This document shows, piece after piece, positions 49,165 through 57,275 of a stretch of DNA of 64,000 nucleotides (position 1 is its first letter; every line of letters starts with the position of its first letter). The notes under the pieces are model-generated. The model was given only the letters and a program-made list of their open reading frames with translations. It was not told where the DNA came from and did not search any database. The position numbers and the translations under genes are program-made. The stretch is from Streptomyces spiralis. Lineage in GTDB: Bacteria > Actinomycetota > Actinomycetes > Streptomycetales > Streptomycetaceae. The stretch is from the NCBI RefSeq assembly GCF_014654675.1, contig NZ_BNBC01000008.1, positions 1-64,000 on the forward strand. The letters are read 5' to 3'.

Positions 49165-50184
49165 ATGCATCGCATGCAGAGCAGCCCTCACGCCCCGCGC
49201 ACCGCCACCGGCACGACCCTGGACGCGGCCGGATCCGCCCCCGCGGACCGTGCCGCCCGCCGAGCCGTCACCGTCTTTCCCCTCCTCGTCATCGCCGCGG
49301 GCGTGGCGGGCCTCGCCCTTCCCGGTACCTTCGCCGTGTACGGCACCGACGTGCCCTACCTCCTCGGCGTGGTCATGTTCTGCATGGGGCTCACCATGTC
49401 CCTCGACGACTTCAAGGGCGTGGCCCGCCGGCCCTGGGCGGTCCTCCTCGGCCTCGTGGCCCACTACGTGATCATGCCGGGGCTCGGGTGGCTGATCGCG
49501 CATCTGCTGCACCTGTCGCCCGCCCTCGCGGCCGGCGTCATCCTCGTCGGCTGCGCGCCCAGCGGCACCGCCTCCAACGTGGTCACCTATCTCGCCCGCG
49601 GTGACGTCGCCCTGTCCGTTTCCGTCGCCACCGTCTCCACCGTCCTCGCGCCCCTGCTGACCCCGCCGCTGACGCTGCTGCTCGCGGGCCAGTACCTGCC
49701 CGTCGACGCCGGGTCGATGGTGACCGACATCCTCAAGACCGTGCTGCTGCCCGTGATCGCCGGGCTCGTGGTGCGCCTGGCCGCCGGGAGGTACGTCGAG
49801 CGGGTGCTCGGCGCCATGCCGTGGCTGTCCTCGCTCGCGATCGCCGTCATCGTCGCCGTGGTCGTCGCGGGCAGTGCCCACGCCCTGAAGTCCGCTGCCC
49901 TCACCGTCCTGTTGGCGGTCGTGCTCCACAACGGCTGCGGGCTGGCCCTCGGCTACGGCTGCGGTCGGCTCGCCCGTCTCGGCCGGCCCGCCTCCCGTGC
50001 GATGGCCTTCGAGGTCGGCATGCAGAACTCCGGTCTCGCCGCCTCGCTCGCGACGGCCCACTTCAGCCCGCTCGCCGCGCTGCCCGCGGCCGTCTTCTCC
50101 GTGTGGCACAACATCTCGGGCGCGCTCGTCGCCGCGGGCATGGCGCGGCGTACGCACCGGACGCCCGGCGGCGCCGAGGAGTGA
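49165..50184 (+). CDS. BASS-family (bile acid:sodium symporter-like) transporter
   Basis: 339 residues, about nine to ten membrane segments. The family blocks are 'LLGVVMFCMGLTMSLDDFKG', 'GVILVGCAPSGTASNVVTYL' and 'AFEVGMQNSGLAASLATAHF'; the last two are the crossover motifs of the fold. Natural substrates in bacteria are organic anions such as pantoate, 2-oxo acids or sulfated compounds; none can be chosen here. ATG 49165 starts a 30-residue polar N-terminus; no ribosome site is obvious. Single-gene unit. Confidence 0.87.
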   Translation: MHRMQSSPHAPRTATGTTLDAAGSAPADRAARRAVTVFPLLVIAAGVAGLALPGTFAVYGTDVPYLLGVVMFCMGLTMSLDDFKGVARRPWAVLLGLVAHYVIMPGLGWLIAHLLHLSPALAAGVILVGCAPSGTASNVVTYLARGDVALSVSVATVSTVLAPLLTPPLTLLLAGQYLPVDAGSMVTDILKTVLLPVIAGLVVRLAAGRYVERVLGAMPWLSSLAIAVIVAVVVAGSAHALKSAALTVLLAVVLHNGCGLALGYGCGRLARLGRPASRAMAFEVGMQNSGLAASLATAHFSPLAALPAAVFSVWHNISGALVAAGMARRTHRTPGGAEE

Positions 50185-50225
50185 GCCGCGGCCGGTGATC
50201 AAGGCCCGCGTCACCCGATCGTTAT

Positions 50226-50276
50226 GCAACCGTCGAGTTGCGCATGCGGGGTCGGCGTGCAACTCTGGGGTTGCAC
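50226..50276. promoter_or_regulatory. Two GCAAC-N6-GTTGC operators
   Basis: Site 1: GCAAC-CGTCGA-GTTGC (50226-50241). Site 2: GTGCAAC-TCTGGG-GTTGCAC (50257-50276). Same half-sites and 6-bp spacer; centres 33 bp apart, about three helical turns. They lie in the promoter of the SRPBCC-ArsR operon, and the ArsR protein is the probable binder. Confidence 0.7.
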
Positions 50277-50306
50277 ATTCGAGGACGTGAGTGAAGGAGT
50301 GCCCTC

Positions 50307-50756
50307 ATGAGCGAGGACCGGATCGAACGCGAGACCCTGATCCAGGCATCCCTGGAACGGGTCTGGTCACTGGTGGCCCAGCCCGGGTTCTGGGTGGCCG
50401 ACAAGGCGAGCCTGCCCGGCACGGTGGCCAGGGAAGGCGAGTCGATGGTGGCGAGGAACCCCGAGTACGGCGACTTCCCGGTGCGCGTGGAGAAGGTCGA
50501 CCCGCCGACGTACCTGGCCTACCGCTGGGCCAGCGCGTTCCCCGGGGAAGAGCTGCGCGAGGACAACAGCACCCTCGTGGAGTTCACCCTGACGCCGGAG
50601 GGCGACGGGACGCGGCTCCGCGTCGTGGAAAGCGGCTTCGCCAGGCTGTCGGGGTCCGAGGAACTGCGCAACAAGGCGCTGAAGGACAACACCGGCGGCT
50701 GGCCGCTGGAGCTCGACGCGCTGAAGAAGCGCGCCGAAGAACAGCCGTCCGTGTGA
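50307..50756 (+). CDS. SRPBCC (AHSA1-like) domain protein
   Basis: 149 residues, START/Bet v1-like fold: 'ETLIQASLERVWSLVAQPGF', 'PPTYLAYRWASAFPGEELRE', 'STLVEFTLTPEGDGTRLRVV'. Such proteins bind a hydrophobic ligand in a deep cavity. It is co-transcribed with an ArsR-type repressor (GTGA overlap), a common pair in actinomycetes in which the regulator gene follows. AAGGAG upstream of ATG 50307 at about 11 nt. Confidence 0.87.
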   Translation: MSEDRIERETLIQASLERVWSLVAQPGFWVADKASLPGTVAREGESMVARNPEYGDFPVRVEKVDPPTYLAYRWASAFPGEELREDNSTLVEFTLTPEGDGTRLRVVESGFARLSGSEELRNKALKDNTGGWPLELDALKKRAEEQPSV

Positions 50757-51106
50757 CGGACGAACACCGCGGCGACGCCTCCGCGGTCGACAGCGTGCTC
50801 GCCGCGCTGGCCGACCCGACACGACGGCAACTGCTCGATCTGCTCGCCGCACAGGGGCAGGCCACCGCCACGACGCTCGCCGAACGGCTCCCCGTCTCGC
50901 GGCAGGCGGTGGTCAAGCACCTCGCCGTCCTGGACGCCGCCGGGCTGGTCTCCGGCAGCCGGGTCGGACGCGAGGTGCGCTACGCCGTGCGGCCGGCGGC
51001 ACTGGACGCGACGGCACGGTGGATGGCCTCGCTCGCGGCCGACTGGGACCGGCGCCTGGCGAACATCAAGCGCGCCGCCGAGGCCGCGGAACGGGATGCG
51101 AACTAG
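50753..51106 (+). CDS. ArsR-family repressor
   Basis: 117 residues, winged helix: 'SVLAALADPTRRQLLDLLAA', 'ATTLAERLPVSRQAVVKHLA', 'LVSGSRVGREVRYAVRPAAL'. No Cys is present, so it is not a thiolate metal sensor. The GTG overlaps the SRPBCC stop. Likely autorepressor at the GCAAC-N6-GTTGC sites. Confidence 0.88.
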   Translation: MTDEHRGDASAVDSVLAALADPTRRQLLDLLAAQGQATATTLAERLPVSRQAVVKHLAVLDAAGLVSGSRVGREVRYAVRPAALDATARWMASLAADWDRRLANIKRAAEAAERDAN

Positions 51107-51153
51107 CCAGGTCGGTCTCGCGCCCCAGGAACGTCTGACCTGGCCGTGCGGTG

Positions 51154-51201
51154 CGACGAGCGTGCGGGACGACGAGCGTGCGGGACGACGAGCGTGCAGG
51201 G
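51154..51201. repeat. 16-bp tandem repeat, three units
   Basis: CGACGAGCGTGCGGGA occurs at 51154-51169 and 51170-51185, then with two changes at 51186-51201. It is followed by a purine-rich strand (about 51220-51285: GGAAAGGAAGG, GAAAGAGGGAGG). Together they fill the gap between the ArsR and DUF899 genes; promoter elements for the latter must lie in or beside them. Confidence 0.8.
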
Positions 51202-51288
51202 CCGACGAGGACGGGACGAACCCGGAAAGGAAGGAACACGAAAGAGGGAGGCAGACAGGAAGGCGGGAAGAGGGAAGGGAGACGGACC

Positions 51289-52056
51289 ATGACCGCCCAC
51301 AGGACCGGAACACGTCAGGAGTGGCTGGCGGCCCGGCTGGAGCTGCTCGAGGCCGAGAAGGAGCTGACCCGGCGCGGCGACGCCGTGGCGCGGCAGCGAC
51401 AGGAGCTGCCCTGGGTCCGGATCGACAAGGAGTACCGCTTCGAGACGGACAAGGGAACGGCGTCCCTGGCCGATCTCTTCGAGGGGCGCTCGCAGCTGCT
51501 CGTCTACCACTTCATGTTCGGGCCGGACTACCAGGCGGGATGTCCCTCCTGCTCGGCGATCGCGGACGGCTTCGACGGCTCCGTCGCCCATCTCGCGCAC
51601 CACGACGTCACGCTGTGCGCGGTGTCGCGGGCGCCGCTGGCGAAACTCCAGGCCTACCGGCGGCGTATGGGCTGGAGCTTCCCCTGGGCCTCGTCGTTCG
51701 GCAGCGACTTCAACCACGACTTCGGGGTGGCCCACACCAAGGAGGAGTGGGAGTCCGGATTCGTCGAGTACAACTTCCGCCCGATGGACGTGGGGCCCCC
51801 GGAGAGCGGTGAGGAGGACCCCGCACTGGTCGAGATGGCCGCGACGTGCGGCACGGACTGGCCGACGTACCGGCGGGAAGGGCCCGGCATGAGCGCGTTC
51901 GCCCTCCAGGACGGCGTCGTGCACCACACCTACTCGACGTACGAGCGCGGGCTGGACGTGCTGTGGGGCATGTACCAGTGGCTCGACCGCGCGCCGCTCG
52001 GACGCAACGAGACCGGTTTCTGGTGGCGCCGCCACGACGAGTACGAGAACAGGTGA
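51289..52056 (+). CDS. DUF899 thioredoxin-fold protein
   Basis: 255 residues. Typical DUF899 blocks: 'LPWVRIDKEYRFETDKGTAS', 'LLVYHFMFGPDYQAGCPSCS', with a CPSC dithiol like the thioredoxin CxxC, and 'LQAYRRRMGWSFPWASSFGS', 'DFNHDFGVAHTKEEW'. Function not established; the fold and CxxC suggest a redox or dehalogenase-like role. GGGAGACGG precedes ATG 51289. No partner gene. Confidence 0.85.
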   Translation: MTAHRTGTRQEWLAARLELLEAEKELTRRGDAVARQRQELPWVRIDKEYRFETDKGTASLADLFEGRSQLLVYHFMFGPDYQAGCPSCSAIADGFDGSVAHLAHHDVTLCAVSRAPLAKLQAYRRRMGWSFPWASSFGSDFNHDFGVAHTKEEWESGFVEYNFRPMDVGPPESGEEDPALVEMAATCGTDWPTYRREGPGMSAFALQDGVVHHTYSTYERGLDVLWGMYQWLDRAPLGRNETGFWWRRHDEYENR

Positions 52057-52155
52057 CAGACGACGAGGCGCCGGCCGGACAGGGAGGTGCCAGGGAGACG
52101 GCGAATCCGGTGGGGACTCGGGCCGGCGCTTCGTCCTGGACGTGACGGACGATCC

Positions 52156-52848
52156 TCAAGTCCGCCAGCTGTAGCGGCGCTCCGGACGGCCGGCCGTGCC
52201 GTAGCGCAGGGAGACGTCGGCGTTGCCCGTGGCGTGGAAGTACTCCAGGTATCGGCGGGCGCTGACCCGGGAGATGCCGGTGGCGCTCGCCGCCTCGGCG
52301 GCGGAGACCGTGCCGTCCGCGTCACGCAGGGCGTGCTCGATCAGCGCCGCGGTCTCCACGCTCAGCCCCTTCGGGAGAGTGCTGCCCACGGGGGGTGCGA
52401 ACGCTCCCGCCAGGACATGGTCCACGTCCGCCTGGCCGCGGACGACCGTGGTGAGCAGCCGCCCGCGCCGGGCGGCGTACCGTTCGAGGCGGGGTTGCAG
52501 GTCCTCGTGGTCGAAGGGCTTCAGGAGGTAGTCGACGACGCCGTGACGTACCGCGCCCCGCACGGTCTCGGCCTCACGGGCCGCGCTGATGACCATCACG
52601 TCGCAGTCGTGCCCGGCGGTGCGCAGCCGGGGGATGACCTCAAGGCCGAAGAGGTCCGGAAGGTACAGGTCGAGCAGGACCAGATCCGGCCGGAGTGCGT
52701 CGACGGCCGCGATCGCCTGTTCGCCGGTGTGTGCCGTGCCCACCACGCGGAAGGCCGGAACCCGCTCGACGAAGGTGCGGTGCACCCGGGCCACCATGAA
52801 GTCGTCGTCGACGACGAGTACGTCGATGCTGCCTGCCTGCTCCGTCAT
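52156..52848 (-). CDS. CitB/DcuR-type response regulator
   Basis: 230 residues. Receiver domain with acidic pair and phosphoacceptor Asp ('IDVLVVDDDFMVARVHRTFV', 'PDLVLLDLYLPDLFGLEVIP') and Lys in 'YLLKPFDHEDLQPRLERYA'. The output domain is the CitB-type helix-turn-helix ('TVSAAEAASATGISRVSARR', 'YLEYFHATGNADVSLRYGTA'). It overlaps the sensor kinase stop by 1 bp in ATGA form. Likely activates the divergent TctC/GntP genes in response to a carboxylate. Confidence 0.9.
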   Translation of the reverse strand: MTEQAGSIDVLVVDDDFMVARVHRTFVERVPAFRVVGTAHTGEQAIAAVDALRPDLVLLDLYLPDLFGLEVIPRLRTAGHDCDVMVISAAREAETVRGAVRHGVVDYLLKPFDHEDLQPRLERYAARRGRLLTTVVRGQADVDHVLAGAFAPPVGSTLPKGLSVETAALIEHALRDADGTVSAAEAASATGISRVSARRYLEYFHATGNADVSLRYGTAGRPERRYSWRT

Positions 52849-54494
52849 CAGGTCGATCCTTCCGTTACCGCGCCGGCGGAGTGCCGCACGGACATGCGGG
52901 CGGTGAACTGCGCGCCCTCGGCGGTGTTGGTCACTGCGATCTCGCCGCCGCGGCGCTCGCAGACGAGCCGGGTCAGGGCGAGTCCGATGCCGCGCTCACC
53001 CTGCTGGGCCGCCTTGGTGGTGAAGCCATGGGCGAAGACCTCCTGGGCGAGTTCGGGAGCGACACCCGGGCCGGAGTCGCGGACCACGATCTCCACACTG
53101 GCCGCGTCCTGGCGCAGTTCGACCTGCACCCATGGCTCCGCAACCGCACTGTGTCCGGTCGTGGCGGCGTCGATCGCGTTGTCGACGAGGTTGCCGAGCA
53201 CGGTCGCCACATCGGCGGCGTCCTCGGGGACCAGCCGGTCGAGTGCCGTGCGGTCCGAGACCCGCAGGGTGACCTTGCGCTCGGCGGCCTGAGAGGCCTT
53301 GGCCATCAGCAGGGCGGCGACCGCGGTGTCCCGCACCCTCCGGCCGATGGTCATGTCCAGTGACTGACGGCGCTGGTTCAACGCGCGGATGTAGCGCACC
53401 ACTTCCTCCTGCTCGCCGATCTGGATCAGCCCGGAGATGGTGTGCAGCTGGTTGGCGAACTCATGGGCCTGTGCACGCAGCAGCTCCGAGGTGCTGCGGA
53501 AGGAACCGATCTCGCGTTCCAGCCGGGCGAGTTCGGTGCGGTCACGCAGGGTGGTGACGGAACCCAGCGGCCGTCCGTCCTTGACCACGGTCATACGGTT
53601 CATGACCAGGACACGGCCGTGCCGGACGACGACCTCGTCCGGCCGGTCGGGCGCCTCCTCCTGGGCGCCGGTCAGGACGTCGAGCAGGCGTCCCTCGACG
53701 CCGAGCTGGGCGAGGTCGCGGCCCACGCAGTCCTCGGGCAGGTCCAGCAGCCGCCTGCCCATGTCGTTGATGAGGGTCACACGGTGCTGGGGGTCGAGGG
53801 CGACGACGCCCTCGACGATGCCGTACAGCATCGCCTCGCGGTGCTCGGCCAGCCCGGTGATCTCCCGCGGTTCCAGGCCGAGCGTCTGGCGTTTGACGCG
53901 CCGGGCCAGCAGCCAGGAGCCGACGACGCCGAGCGCACTGGCGATGCCCAGGTAGATGAGCAGGTAGGAGGAGGCTCCGCTCAGCCGCTTCCACACCGTC
54001 GGCGACGCCTCGCCGATCATGACCGTGCCCAGGTTCCGGCCGAGGTTGCTCCCGGTCGCGCCCAGCACCGGCACCTGCGCCACCAGCTCCCTGCTGCCGT
54101 CCCAGTCCAGCGACCCCGACCAGCCGCGCCCACGACCTACCCCCGGGCCCAGCGGCAGCCGCTCACCGACCACAGTGGGGTTGGTCGAGCTGACGACACG
54201 GCCGTCGCGGTCGGCCACGGTGACGGAGGTGACGTCGGACTGCACCCGTGTGGAATGCACGAGCGGGGCCAGCGCCTCCATCGGTGCGGGCCCCACCAGT
54301 CGGCTGCGCACCAGCGGCTGGGCGGCCAGCTGCTCGGCCAGCGCACTCACCCGGCGGCCTTCCACGCGGTTGAACGTGGTCTCCGACTGCGCGAGCGAGA
54401 CCGCGGCGACCGCCAGCAGCACCACCACGACGATCGCGAGCTGGAGCACCAGCATCTGCCCCGCGAGCGTATGGCGACGGAACGTGGCGACCAC
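52848..54494 (-). CDS. CitA/DcuS-type sensor histidine kinase
   Basis: 548 residues. Two membrane segments ('LQLAIVVVVLLAVAAVSLAQ', 'LLIYLGIASALGVVGSWLLA') enclose a PAS-like extracytoplasmic sensor ('SVTVADRDGRVVSSTNPTVV'). A cytoplasmic PAS domain ('EGVVALDPQHRVTLINDMGR') and the CitA-type H box ('RAQAHEFANQLHTISGLIQI') follow, then an ATPase domain ('NLVDNAIDAATTG', 'DSGPGVAPELAQEVF', 'GERGIGLALTRLVC'). It senses a di- or tricarboxylate outside the cell. The start is uncertain: GTG 54494 is chosen; in-frame starts at 54518 and 54554 exist. Confidence 0.88.
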   Translation of the reverse strand: MVATFRRHTLAGQMLVLQLAIVVVVLLAVAAVSLAQSETTFNRVEGRRVSALAEQLAAQPLVRSRLVGPAPMEALAPLVHSTRVQSDVTSVTVADRDGRVVSSTNPTVVGERLPLGPGVGRGRGWSGSLDWDGSRELVAQVPVLGATGSNLGRNLGTVMIGEASPTVWKRLSGASSYLLIYLGIASALGVVGSWLLARRVKRQTLGLEPREITGLAEHREAMLYGIVEGVVALDPQHRVTLINDMGRRLLDLPEDCVGRDLAQLGVEGRLLDVLTGAQEEAPDRPDEVVVRHGRVLVMNRMTVVKDGRPLGSVTTLRDRTELARLEREIGSFRSTSELLRAQAHEFANQLHTISGLIQIGEQEEVVRYIRALNQRRQSLDMTIGRRVRDTAVAALLMAKASQAAERKVTLRVSDRTALDRLVPEDAADVATVLGNLVDNAIDAATTGHSAVAEPWVQVELRQDAASVEIVVRDSGPGVAPELAQEVFAHGFTTKAAQQGERGIGLALTRLVCERRGGEIAVTNTAEGAQFTARMSVRHSAGAVTEGST

Positions 54495-54593
54495 AACGAA
54501 CTCAATCTCTCCTTCTGACACAACCTGGGCGGCGGCCTCCGCCAGGTCGCACAATCATGACGTTCGTCCGGCGAGAAGCGAAAGAGAGGTGCC

Positions 54594-55583
54594 ATGAGAG
54601 GTCGCAGACGAGCCTTGTCGGGCGCCCTCGCGGCCGTGCTGTCGGCGCTTCTCGCGGCCTGCGGTGTGTGGCCGGGCGCCGGGGACGCACCCGACGACGG
54701 ACTGCGGATCATGGTGCCGAACACGCCCGGAGGCGGCTACGACACCACCGCACGCACGGTGGCCCGCGTGCTCGAGGAGACCCGGACCGCCGCGGACGTG
54801 CAGGTGTTCAACCTGCCCGGAGCGGGTGGCACGGTGGGTCTGCAGCGCGTCGTCGACGAACGGGGCAACGGCCGGCTCGCCCTGCAGATGGGCCTCGGTG
54901 TGCTGGGCGCCTCGCACGTCGCGCACGCACGGGTGACCGTCGCGCAGACCACGCCCCTCGCACGTCTGATCGAGGAGCCCGAAGCCGTGGTGGTCCGCAG
55001 CGACTCGCCGTACCGCACCATCGGCGACCTGGTCGCCGCGTGGCGCGAGCAGCCCGGCGGCCTCAGGGTCGGCGGTGGCTCGTCCCTGGGCGGCCCGGAC
55101 CACCTCATGCCCATGGAGCTGGCCGGAACGGTCGGCATCGATCCGGGAAGGGTGAAGTACCTCGCCTACGACGGCGGTGGCGGCGAGCTGCTGCCCGCGC
55201 TGCTGGACGGCAGGGTCGACTTCGCCACCAGCGGTATCGGCGAGTTTCTCGACCAGATCGCGGCCGGCCAGCTGCGGGTGCTCGCAGTCACGAGCGACCG
55301 GCCGGTCGCGGCGCTGCCCGGCGTACCGACGCTCAAGGCCGCCCGTATCGACCTGGTCTTCGACAACTGGCGGGGCATCGTCGCCCCACCCGGTATCGGG
55401 GCCGCGGACCGCGCCCAGTGGATCGAAGCGCTGAGGGCACTGCATGCGTCCCGGCAGTGGAAGGCCGAACTCACCCGCCACGGCTGGACCGACGCCTTCC
55501 TCAGTGGCTCCGCCTTCACCACATACCTGACCCGGGAGGACCGGGCTGTGGCCGATCTGATCACCCGTCTCGGACTGGCCTGA
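54594..55583 (+). CDS. TctC-type carboxylate-binding lipoprotein
   Basis: 329 residues. Lipobox 'AVLSALLAACGVWPG'. The tripartite tricarboxylate transporter receptor fold is clear: 'RIMVPNTPGGGYDTTARTVA', 'VQVFNLPGAGGTVGLQRVVD', 'GTVGIDPGRVKYLAYDGGGG', 'VDFATSGIGEFLDQIAAGQL', 'FDNWRGIVAPPGIGAADRAQ'. It binds a carboxylate outside the membrane. The usual partners TctA and TctB are absent; a GntP-type permease gene follows 140 bp later. Divergent from the CitA-like kinase across about 100 bp. AGAGAGG lies 6 nt before ATG 54594. Confidence 0.9.
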   Translation: MRGRRRALSGALAAVLSALLAACGVWPGAGDAPDDGLRIMVPNTPGGGYDTTARTVARVLEETRTAADVQVFNLPGAGGTVGLQRVVDERGNGRLALQMGLGVLGASHVAHARVTVAQTTPLARLIEEPEAVVVRSDSPYRTIGDLVAAWREQPGGLRVGGGSSLGGPDHLMPMELAGTVGIDPGRVKYLAYDGGGGELLPALLDGRVDFATSGIGEFLDQIAAGQLRVLAVTSDRPVAALPGVPTLKAARIDLVFDNWRGIVAPPGIGAADRAQWIEALRALHASRQWKAELTRHGWTDAFLSGSAFTTYLTREDRAVADLITRLGLA

Positions 55584-55723
55584 CCCCGTCCCGCCGTCCC
55601 GTCCGACCGGCGGACACGGCGACCGGCGCTTCCTTCTCACACCCTGACGACCCGCACAGGCCCGTGACTCACGCATGCCCTGCTGACTCACCTGCCTTGG
55701 CATGTCCTTGGAAAGGTACCCGT

Positions 55724-57151
55724 ATGACCGCGCACAGCTGGTGGCTGCTGCTCATCCTCGCCGTGGCGATCGCCGCGCTGATCTACCTCATCAACTCACG
55801 GCTGCGCATCCATCCGTTCGTCGCGCTGGTGGTGGTCACGGTCGGCACAGGACTCGCGGCGGGAGAGCCCGTCGCCGACCTCGTCGGGTCGATCGAGGAC
55901 GGCGCGGGCGGCACCCTCGGCGACGTCGGCGTCACCCTCGCCCTGGGCGCCATGCTCGGCCGCCTGCTGTCCGACTCCGGAGCCACCGACGTCATCGCGC
56001 GCGCCCTCGTCGACCGGTCCGACACCCGCAGGCTGCCCTGGCTGGTCGGAGCCGCGGCGTTCGTCATCGGCATCCCCATGTTCTTCGAGGTGGGCCTGAT
56101 CGTCCTGCTGCCGTTGATCTTCAGCGTGGCCCGCAGGCTGGAGGATCACGGCGGCACGAAAGGCAGCCCGTACGTCCTCCTCGGCGTGCCCGCCATCGCT
56201 TCCCTGTCCACCCTGCACGGTATGCTCCCGCCTCACCCCGGCCCGCTGACCGCCATGACGGGCCTGCACGCCGATCTGGGTCTCACGCTCGCCGTCGGCA
56301 TCATCTGCGCCCTGCCCACCGTCGTCCTGGCCGGCCCGGTCTACGCCCGCTGGATCGCGCCCCGGCTCCCCGACGTCCGGCCCGACGCCGAACTGGTGGC
56401 GCAGTTCACCGGACCCGAGCGGGTCGCGGCTCCGGCCTCGTCGGGTCCCGGCGCTCAGCTCCGTACGGCCGCGCCGCCCCGCACCGGTGTGCCCACCGGC
56501 CTTGCCGTGGCCGCAGTTCTCGTTCCCGTCGTCCTCATGCTGCTGCGCACCTTGGCCGAGACCCTGCTCGACGAGGGCGACGGTCTGCGGGCCGCCCTGG
56601 GATTCGTCGGGGAGCCGCTCGTGGCGATGCTCGCCGGACTGCTCTTCGCCCTGGCCGTGACGGTCGTCGGCAGCGGCCGCTCCGGTGAGGACACCCGCGC
56701 ATCCCTGACCGACAGCCTGAAGTCCATCGCCGCGATCCTCCTCATCATCGGTGGCGGGGGAGCGTTCAAGCAGGTCCTGCAGGACTCCGGCATCGGCGAC
56801 GCCATCGCCTCGGCCGCCAGGGGCGCCCACCTCAACGTGATCGTGCTGGGCTGGCTCATCGCCCTGCTCCTGTCGCTGACCACGGGCTCGGCCACGGTCG
56901 GTATCGTCTCGGCGACGGGCATCGTGGCCCCGCTCATCGGTCACGGCGGAGGACTGGAGGCATCCCTCCTCGTGGTCGCGATCGGCGCGGGCTCCATCGG
57001 CCTCAACTACGTCAACCACGCGGGCTTCTGGCTGGTGAAGGAGTCGTTCGGAATGGACCTCGCCCAGGCCGCCAAGACCCAGACCGTGGTCCAGACACTG
57101 GTGAGCGTGTTCGGACTCGGCATGGCTCTCCTGGTGTCCGTGTTCGCCTGA
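55724..57151 (+). CDS. GntP-family carboxylate/gluconate permease
   Basis: 475 residues with about 12 membrane segments. GntP blocks: 'INSRLRIHPFVALVVVTVGT', 'GTLGDVGVTLALGAMLGRLL', 'SLSTLHGMLPPHPGPLTAMT' (the conserved PPHPGP), 'LIIGGGGAFKQVLQDSGIGD' and 'LLSLTTGSATVGIVSATGIV', 'GLNYVNHAGFWLVKESFGM'. It imports gluconate-like hydroxyacids or related anions by proton symport. GGAAAGG lies 8 nt before ATG 55724. Next to a TctC-type receptor and CitAB-type regulators, the substrate may instead be a di- or tricarboxylate. Confidence 0.92.
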   Translation: MTAHSWWLLLILAVAIAALIYLINSRLRIHPFVALVVVTVGTGLAAGEPVADLVGSIEDGAGGTLGDVGVTLALGAMLGRLLSDSGATDVIARALVDRSDTRRLPWLVGAAAFVIGIPMFFEVGLIVLLPLIFSVARRLEDHGGTKGSPYVLLGVPAIASLSTLHGMLPPHPGPLTAMTGLHADLGLTLAVGIICALPTVVLAGPVYARWIAPRLPDVRPDAELVAQFTGPERVAAPASSGPGAQLRTAAPPRTGVPTGLAVAAVLVPVVLMLLRTLAETLLDEGDGLRAALGFVGEPLVAMLAGLLFALAVTVVGSGRSGEDTRASLTDSLKSIAAILLIIGGGGAFKQVLQDSGIGDAIASAARGAHLNVIVLGWLIALLLSLTTGSATVGIVSATGIVAPLIGHGGGLEASLLVVAIGAGSIGLNYVNHAGFWLVKESFGMDLAQAAKTQTVVQTLVSVFGLGMALLVSVFA

Positions 57152-57275
57152 CAGTGTCACCTGCTCGTGCCGAGCGACAGCGCACCGCGGCGGGCAGCAC
57201 CCGCCGGCCGGCTGTGCGACGCGCGCGTGCCGGGGGGTACCCGCCGTCGGGCCCCCGGCCGTGTGGCGGTTTCCG

